From Dermatemys mawii (taxonomy: Eukaryota; Chordata; Testudines; Dermatemydidae), in contig ML677373.1 in the NCBI GenBank assembly GCA_007922305.1, positions 11,272,127-11,336,126 of the forward strand: a stretch of 64,000 nt of DNA, written 5' to 3'. A program made the position numbers and the translations under genes. This document shows positions 57,728 to 64,000 of the stretch, piece after piece. Position 1 is the stretch's first letter. Each line of letters opens with the position of its first letter. The notes under the pieces are model-generated. The model saw only the letters and a program-made list of their open reading frames with translations. It ran no database searches and was not told where the DNA came from.

Positions 57728-59069
57728 CTCACACTAGTGGAGAGAAACTTTCCACCCAGGGCTCAGAATATGCTGCTCTGGAATCCTTCCAAGCAAGAAG
57801 TTATTAAATGAGGAATAAGCTGATTGCATGGCTAAACCTTTCCCTGCTCCTCTCTCTGGCATCACTGCAGTGGGGAGTTTCACATGTAAGGGAGAATTGT
57901 TGTGCCTGGCAGAAGTGAATTAAAGGGGCTTTGCCACATTAATGTAAAAGTTAAAACAAGTGTCTAAAGGGAGTAAAGTCTGACTGCAGTGCTAAACGAG
58001 AGCCAGGACGTGCAGGAAATGAGGGGGAAAGGGGCTTTATATTTCTAATGATGGGGCAGGCACTCGGTGTAGGTTTCACATCCCAGTTTGTGAGGCTGTA
58101 GACTATTCCTGCCCAGGCTCTGCAAATGAGAGCCCTGATCTAACTTGACTCTACATTCAGAGGGCTGGGAAAAATACAGTTTATTACAATATCTTTTGTG
58201 TAACATACATGAACATGGGTGTGTGTATATAACATACATACATACCCTGCCACAACCTTCTGCATAACATCAAAAGTACTCCATTGTGTCAGAGGCCCTA
58301 TACTGCTAATCAAAAGGTCGGTGCCCTGGTCATGTTGCAGTGATACAACAAGGGCTAGTGACTGTACAGTAGCAGGAGTATCTGAGTCCTGGCCCCGCTG
58401 CTGTCACACAGCAAATGGCCAGATCTTGCAGCCTGAGTGCCATGAACTTGTACGTAACTGGGACAAACCTATGGCCGCGTTCCGGCTCTGGACGAGCAGC
58501 ACTAGTGCTTGTGGATGAGATGCAACTAGCACTACTCTAGCCAGACTGGATGAGATATAAGGAAGTCCAGTGCCTGGATTAGAACGCAACTCCTCCCATC
58601 CCCCCCTCCTTTTCCTGTCCCCTCTCCACCACGCAACTTCCTCTCTGGTATCTGAGCCGCTGAGGGCAGGATCAGGCTGTTGAAGTGGGTAAGTCTCCTT
58701 GGCAGGTGCTGCTTGGGATAAGTGTTGCAGAACAGCAACCGTTGGAGAACTCGTCCTGCAGTCACCAGGACATGCAAATCCAGCAGGTGCCGTGGAACCG
58801 GAAAAGTCAGTTCAGTGCTATTGTGAGGCAATCCCTGAGAAAACAAGTGCAGAACACTCTGTGCCTGTTGTGAAAAGGGACGGCTAGTAGCTGTGGGAAA
58901 AACAGTGTTCCCCTAGGGTAATGCTGGCCTTAGTAAGGTCTGTGCAGTGTAGGAACCCTGAATCAGGCAGGTAGGGTTCAGTCCCTGTTCATAGAGCAAG
59001 CAAAAAGGGCTGCTTAGATGTATGAATGCTTAGTTGTTGTCCTTTAAGGTGTCCCCTCGAAGCCCCAAC
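55841..59069. other. Unassigned stretch with a (TC)n tract
   Basis: (TC)12 at 57697-57720 followed by CA-rich ACACACACTCACAC. Otherwise no recognised gene or repeat. Frames such as 56050-56430 and 56788-57084 show no domain. Confidence 0.45.
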
Positions 59070-59510
59070 TGAGATCAGGGCCTCTCTGTGCTAGACCAGG
59101 TGTCTCAAACTTTTCTGATCGCGCACCCCTATCAGAAAAAAAAGTTGAGCACGCACCCTCACGGGGGAAGCCCTGCCCTAGCCCCTCCCACTTTCCTCCC
59201 CCCCAGTTGCTTCCCTCAGAACCCATCCCTCCTTGTCCCCTGACTACCCCCTAGGACCGTACCCCACATCTAAGCCTCCCTGCTCCTTGTCCCCTAACTG
59301 CCCCCCTGGGGCTGGTCCCGCTGCGACGCCTGGCTCCAGTCTCGCCATGGTGCCCAGCTCCTGGGTCCAGGCCGCAGCGGCAACCTGTGGGTGATCTCGC
59401 GCACCCCCTGGGATGTGCGCACCCCAGGTTGGAGACCACTGTGCTAGACACTGCATGAATCCTTGCTAAGAGACCAACCCTGCATCCAGAGAACTGACCA
59501 TCTCAGGGTT
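59070..59510. repeat. Old repeat interrupted by a hAT MITE
   Basis: 'gatcagggcctctctgtgct' to the left and 'gctagacactgcatgaatcc', then 'agagaccaaccctgcatcca', to the right are pieces of the same old repeat seen at 1470-1560. The MITE at 59097-59441 sits inside it. Confidence 0.5.
59097..59441. mobile_element. hAT-type MITE, 345 bp, perfect 8-bp TSD
   Basis: Ends CAGGTGTCTCAAACTTTTC and AGGTTGGAGACCACTG are inverted with mismatches. TGCTAGAC flanks exactly on both sides (59089-59096 and 59442-59449). Inside, 'gatcgcgcacccctat' near the left and 'gtgcgcaccccagg' near the right are related. C-rich interior, no transposase. Confidence 0.92.
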
Positions 59511-60258
59511 GGCGAGAGGGTGGAAGAATGGATGTGTGCGCGGGGGAGCCAAAGCTCAGAGTGGTTAAGTGGTTCACCCGAGGTCTCCCTGGACTGTCAG
59601 TGCTCAGAACTAAATTCAGCTCCTCGGAGCCCCAGACCGACACTTTAACAAAAGACACCTTCCCTCTTCCTCGAACAGCCCTGGGGGATGTGTTCTAAGC
59701 GCTAGGCACGCTAGTGCTCTGTAAATGCCAGATAAGTAATCACAGGCATGCCTCATGCTGCTTGCACGCCTCAGATTCCAGAAGTGACGTAGATTTTCCC
59801 CCAACTGGCGTGGATCTTGTCTCCATCCTAGTGCTACATAGCTGCCTCTGTGCCGATTGTTACGGCACTGCTCGGACCCGCTGCCCCACTAATGGGAGTC
59901 TCTTTGGGCCCAGACATCTGGGGAAGCCACTGGCCAGGTGCTAGCTGTGGCAGGACTGGCGCTGCAGCACACCAAGATCTTTTGAGGAAGATCAGGTCCG
60001 TTTCCTGCAGTGTTGCCCTAGTTTCTTCGTTGCTGAATCACTGCGTCACCCAGACAAAGCGAGAGAGGGTCACGTCATGGTCTGGAGCCGCCCTCGGGCG
60101 ACAGACAGAGGAGTAGGAGAGAAGCGGAGCACAACCCACGCCGACGAGACGCTCCGCGCAGGATCCTGGCCCTCTTATGAGGGAAGGACGCCAGCATGGG
60201 AAGTGGAGTTCCTGCCAGTGTGTTGTAACAGTGATGTCTGCTCCGTGATGCAACTGAG
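59511..60258. other. Unassigned stretch
   Basis: No gene or named repeat is recognised. The short frames have no domain. Confidence 0.4.
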
Positions 60259-60537
60259 TCACCAGGGAGACTTCCCTGAGTAGTGCTGGGAGCTGGGGCT
60301 GGCGGTTACTACTTTGCTTTTGCCTTCAGCAGAAGGTCTCCGGGGTCCCTTCCCATTGTGTGATGCTGAAGGGGCATCAACCTTGCTTTCCCTTGAAGGA
60401 GAACTGTGCTGTTCTGGCCCAGACTGACCATCTCCAAGCTCACCTGGCACCAGGATTGCAGTCCCAGAGCTCACTCTGGTTCTTGAGGCAGGGCCAGCCT
60501 GCTTGCTGGGAATGACCTTAAAAGAGAAGGAGCCCAT
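60259..60537 (-). other. Exon candidate, minus strand, Ser/Pro/Lys-rich
   Basis: The minus frame encodes a 92-residue low-complexity peptide (for example HSSPSRESKVDAPSASHNGK and GPRRPSAEGKSKVV) of the type found in disordered regulatory proteins. Upstream on the minus strand is a pyrimidine-rich TTCTCTTTTAAG acceptor-like site. Inside is GTGCCAG|GTGAGCTT, a donor-like site. These signals conflict with one continuous exon but permit a short internal exon at about 60447-60521. No family is recognised, and chance cannot be excluded. Confidence 0.25.
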
Positions 60538-62039
60538 TGAAAGGGATAAACAGCTTGTCTGAACACTGGCTTTCCAGAGAGTGGCTTGCCTTTCTCAGCA
60601 CTCCAATGACAGAGATGGTACAAAGACCCTTCCCTCTGTTCTCTGCAGGTACATCCAGAATCCCCAGCCTTGTGCAAAGGGTCGGAAGTGTCTAGCTCTC
60701 ACAGGAGCACTAGAAACCCCAAAGAAGGCAGAGCTGTGCCTCCTTTCTAAACTCCCCAGCCGCTGGTTGACCCTCTTCAAGAGGGTGTGGTGCCCTGGGG
60801 CATTCTCCCTGCTTAGCACCAGGCAGCTGGGCACTGCCATCCGGTGCAGCACCCCTTCGCTCTTTCCAGTGCTCTGCAGTGTAAAACCTCTGCATTTTAG
60901 GCTAGAATAGGAACACTCTAACTATTCGATTTGTTAGGATTAAGCAGAAAATAGTGTCCCAGCTGCCCTCAGACCTTTCGAGGCATGTTTAATTTTTACA
61001 TGGTGACATCGAAGAGTTTTCCTTGTGGCTCAGCCAGTATCCAGCATAGGTCTCTTTGCATGGGAAGAAAGCAGCAGCAGGGTATCTCCTGTAAGTGTAG
61101 GGTGCTTGATTTGCCTGTGGCTATGAGTCAGGATGTTCCATTTCCCATCCATGCTGTTTACCTGACCAGCTGAACTCCAGATGGTGCCTCAAGTGAAATA
61201 TTGGACTGAACTAATTGCATTTATGTCTGCAAATGCATGGTCCGTGGCCCGCCAGATCCCCAGTTAACGGATTTGTGGTTGCTGCCCTCATCAGAATCAA
61301 GATGAGATGATTTAATTTTAGAATGGAAACCTTGCTCATCAATCATCTGTGGGAGCAATTGGCTTTCCCTGGGACTGGACTGAGTCAGTCACTGCAGTGT
61401 TTTGCTGTTGCATCTGCTTCCTTTCCTTCAGCCGGGTCTGCAGAGCGCTATTGAGGAGGTGAACAAGGAGAATGGAACTGGTTTCAAACCAGGGGTCTGA
61501 GAAATCAGCTGCTGGGGCGCTCAGTCTTCTTTATTAAAATCCTGAAGCTGAAGGCAGACCTGTCTTCTCCTGGAATTTAGGGTCTCGTCTGCTATGAGAT
61601 GGGAACTGCGGGCATTTGCCTAAATAGATGAAGGGCCACTTTCCCAACAGCTCAGCGTCCAGCTGCTCCCGTTGTTCCCGGTGCTGATTCTGGCCTAAAA
61701 TGTTTCGCTGCAGCCGGCGTGTGTGAACCTAACCCAAAATCTATTGTCCTGAAGCAGGGCTTGGTGACCCCCACAAACCTAGCCACGGCGGGACTGCTCG
61801 AGCCAGGGTACAGCCTAACGCTGTGCGCTGTGGTACAAAGGACCCCCACGGCCTTTCATTTACCAGCCGAGATGCCAACCTCCTGTGGTGCTCTCAGGGA
61901 GTTGTAATTGTTCATAGCTGAGCCTTCCCATTCAGAGCAGTGTCCAGCGCTGGCTGCCCTGGGGAAGTAAGTCAGATGCATCAGCCAGAGGTCTGTCTCG
62001 CACCTCTGGGATGGAGTATGTGGCTTCCATTACCAAGGA
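60538..62039. other. Unassigned stretch
   Basis: Opposed frames at 60581-60910 (plus) and 60595-60852 (minus) show no domain. No named repeat is recognised. Confidence 0.4.
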
Positions 62040-62235
62040 GCACCTAGCTATGTTAATGATGGTGATCCTCACACCACCCCTGGGCGGGAGGGAAAGGCTG
62101 CCGCTTTGCAGAGGAGACTTAGAGGCCAAACAACTCCCCCAGGTCACCCAGGAAGTCTGTGAAAGAGGCAGGAATTGAGCCCATGTCTCCTGAGTCCTAG
62201 GCTAGTGCTCTAACCACTACATCATCCTTCCTCTC
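62040..62235 (-). repeat. MIR-like SINE, minus strand
   Basis: Contains 'gcagaggagacttagaggcc', 'caaacaactcccccaggtca', 'cccaggaagtctgtgaaaga', 'ggcaggaattgagcccatgt' and 'gtgctctaaccactacatc', the antisense MIR order reaching the tRNA-like head. Confidence 0.82.
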
Positions 62236-62328
62236 TGCTCAACCTTAAAATGTATTCACCAAATGACCCTCTTCCTTGCATGCAATTGACCATCCTAGAC
62301 AGGATTCTCTTGCTCTGCCCCCTGCTTA

Positions 62329-62444
62329 GGGTGACCAGAGGTCCTGATTTTTATAGGGACAGTCCTGAATTTTGGGGGCTTTTTCTTCTCTTCTCTCTTT
62401 CCCCCCCTCCCCCCCACCTCCAATCCTGATTTTTTTAGTCACCC
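62329..62444. mobile_element. Small Tc1/mariner-like MITE, 116 bp, TA target
   Basis: Begins GGGTGACC and ends TAGTCACCC, inverted, with TA on both sides (62327-62328 and 62445-62446). The interior has 'atagggacagtcctgaattt' and a C-run. Same family as 44755-44855. A TA duplication fits Tc1/mariner, but two bases alone are weak evidence. Confidence 0.7.
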
Positions 62445-62679
62445 TATCCCTGCTGATGAGAACCGCAGACTTCCCCCAGGCCAGTGGTGGTAGGCAGAGC
62501 GCCGGTTGTATTGATCAGTCTATACAACAAAACTCACAGTCCTGCTTGTGTGTGCGCTTCTCTCATTGAGAGCTGTCAGCAGCACATCTGCTGTCCCAGC
62601 CAAGGCTTGTGCACTGAGGACACAAAGGGATGGTGCTGCCCTCTGGTGGTCGCAAGCCACATGGTTGAATAATTTAGCT

Positions 62680-62868
62680 CAGTGGTTCTTAAGCAGGTTT
62701 CAGGGGGCTGCCAAGTAGGACCAGTGTTAGACTCACTGTGGCCCAGGGCAAAAAACCTGAGCCCTACTGCACAGGGCTGAAGCCTGAGGCCCTGCCACCT
62801 GGGCTGAAGCAGAAGCCTGAGCAACTTAGCTTCATGAGGGCCCCTGTGATAAGGGTCCCCAGTGCAGG
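62680..62868. mobile_element. hAT-type MITE fragment
   Basis: Left end CAGTGGTTCTTAAGCAGG, then 'aggaccagtgttagactcac', 'tgtggcccagggcaaaaaac', 'gcaacttagcttcatgaggg' and 'cccctgtgataagggtccc'. The order matches a turtle hAT MITE I remember. The right end and TSD are not found, so it is truncated or decayed. Confidence 0.65.
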
Positions 62869-62997
62869 AGGTTAGCGTGTTCTCTGGCATTTGGCCAGGG
62901 TGCTGGGTTTGCATCCCTGTATTCGTTTAGGACTCTTCCACGACCTCAGTCACTCAGGACAGAGCGTGAAGTAGAGGCCCTAATGAGATCAACATCT

Positions 62998-63245
62998 CAG
63001 GCCTTGTCTACACTGCCACTTACAGCGCTGAAACGGCCTTTGCGCCGGAAGGTGAAAAAACACACCCCTGAGCGATGTACGTTTCAGCGCTGTAGAGTGC
63101 CAGTGTAGACAGAGCTACAGCGCTGGGAGCTATTCCCCTCGTGGAGATGGATTTACTACAGCGCTGTACTACTACACCAGTAGTGCTGGTGCCGCAACTA
63201 CACAGCCATGTTAAAGTGCTGCCGTCAGCTGTGTAGACCTACCCT
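62998..63245. mobile_element. hAT-type MITE ('acagcgctg' family)
   Basis: Left end CAGGCCTTGTCTACACTGCC and decayed right end GCTGTGTAGACCTACCCT. The interior repeats 'cagcgctg' several times and contains 'tgaaaaaacacacccctgag', the same layout as 37957-38245. An internal 'gccagtgtagacagagc' suggests a composite of two ends. No clear TSD. Confidence 0.78.
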
Positions 63246-63884
63246 CCATGTGTCAGGGCATCAAAGTAGCACTAACGCTGAATGCCAGCTGTTGGATTGC
63301 TAGCAAGTGGGTGGCTGCCTGGGGGCTCCTGACCAAGCCCTGCTTACACTGTGAGTGCAGAGCAGAGTCCTGCTGGAGCCTAATGTTTTAAGCAGTGTAG
63401 ACATTTCTGCGGGTGCAGGAAGGGCTCTTCCCATTTCATACTGAATGAGTTGTCAATGTGTAACCCTTGGGGGAGCACCCTGTTGGGATCTGTGGACCAA
63501 GCAGTTACTCTGTCTAGGAAGTAAACGGAGGTGCTTGCAGAGGACTAGCTTGCAGAAAGGGCAGGGAGTGGGGGAGCTAGAGAAGAGTGGGTAGAGCAAT
63601 GCCCCAAGCAGGCAGGTCAGCAGGGGAAGGTGGGCACGTTGGTGGTGTACCAGGAACAGAGTAGTGCAGACTAGCGCTGAGTAACTCTAGATCCATTGCA
63701 TGTGCCCCAACAAGAACCAGGCTAGCCGTTGATCGGGCTGGTTCAGAGCATGTTCTGCAGCGTCCTCACTGTGCGCTTAGTCTCTCTAATCAGGAGTCAA
63801 AAATCCTGTGCACATCTATTTTGTGATATGGAACAGTGCTGCTGTAGCACGACTGGTGTCTCCAGGCACCTTCTAGGTACTAAT

Positions 63885-64000
63885 AAATTCAGCAGCATCA
63901 CAGCTCTATCAGATGGATATTTATCCCTGTTTTACAATTGGGGAAACTGAGGCACAAGGTGAGGATGTGACTTGCGAAGGGTCACACAGGGCATCAGAAA
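63885..64000 (-). repeat. MIR-like SINE, minus strand, runs off the window
   Basis: 'gatggatatttatccctgtt', 'ttacaattggggaaactgag', 'gcacaaggtgaggatgtgac' and 'ttgcgaagggtcacacagg' give a clear antisense MIR core. The remaining part lies beyond the window. Confidence 0.85.

Noticed and set aside
1..64000. CRISPR arrays, operons, prophage or bacterial genes
   Set aside because: No regularly spaced direct repeats, no compact same-strand gene sets, and clear amniote repeats throughout.

Overview
The window looks like nuclear genomic DNA from a non-avian reptile, most probably a cryptodiran turtle. No bacterial-type gene organisation is present: open frames are short, unspaced, without ribosome-binding context, and mostly overlap on both strands. 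The organism call is an inference from the repeats. CR1 LINE tails carry the turtle/crocodilian form of the 3' end. There are many short hAT-type elements of kinds frequent in turtle genomes (TIRs around CAGGGCTTGTCTACACT and CAGGGGTTCTCAAACT), abundant MIR-type CORE-SINEs, and LTRs beginning TGTGAYGGGG. Two assembly gaps are present (10 N at 1842-1851 and 400 N at 50985-51384).

Layout. 1-13.2 kb: intergenic or intronic DNA with four LTR-like blocks on the minus strand, a (GAAA)n microsatellite, a minisatellite and a short hAT MITE. 13-23 kb: mostly unassigned DNA with a hAT MITE, a 5S-rRNA-like patch, a perfect 40-bp hairpin, a CR1 tail and an endogenous-retrovirus-type LTR. 23.05-24.2 kb: the only gene-like landmark, a strong CpG island with GC boxes, at least one good splice donor on each strand and no ATG-led coding frame. 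It reads as a (possibly bidirectional) promoter with non-coding first exons. 24-64 kb: no exon I can name. This is probably a long first intron or intergenic DNA, filled with hAT MITEs (several with 8-bp target-site duplications), CR1 fragments on both strands, MIRs, a fragment of a non-LTR retrotransposon ORF (48.6-48.8 kb), and a Penelope-like palindromic insertion around the large gap (50.87-51.54 kb).

No tRNA, intact rRNA gene, CRISPR array or operon was seen. The most unusual structures are the inverted, hammerhead-motif-bearing insertion flanked by a 14-bp target-site duplication (50856-51554), the perfect 40-bp hairpin at 18431-18521, the retrotransposon C-terminal fragment, and the CpG-island promoter. 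A few open stretches flanked by splice-like signals (42.7, 55.6 and 60.3 kb) are listed as weak exon candidates only. Family names come from remembered consensus features, not from a database search.
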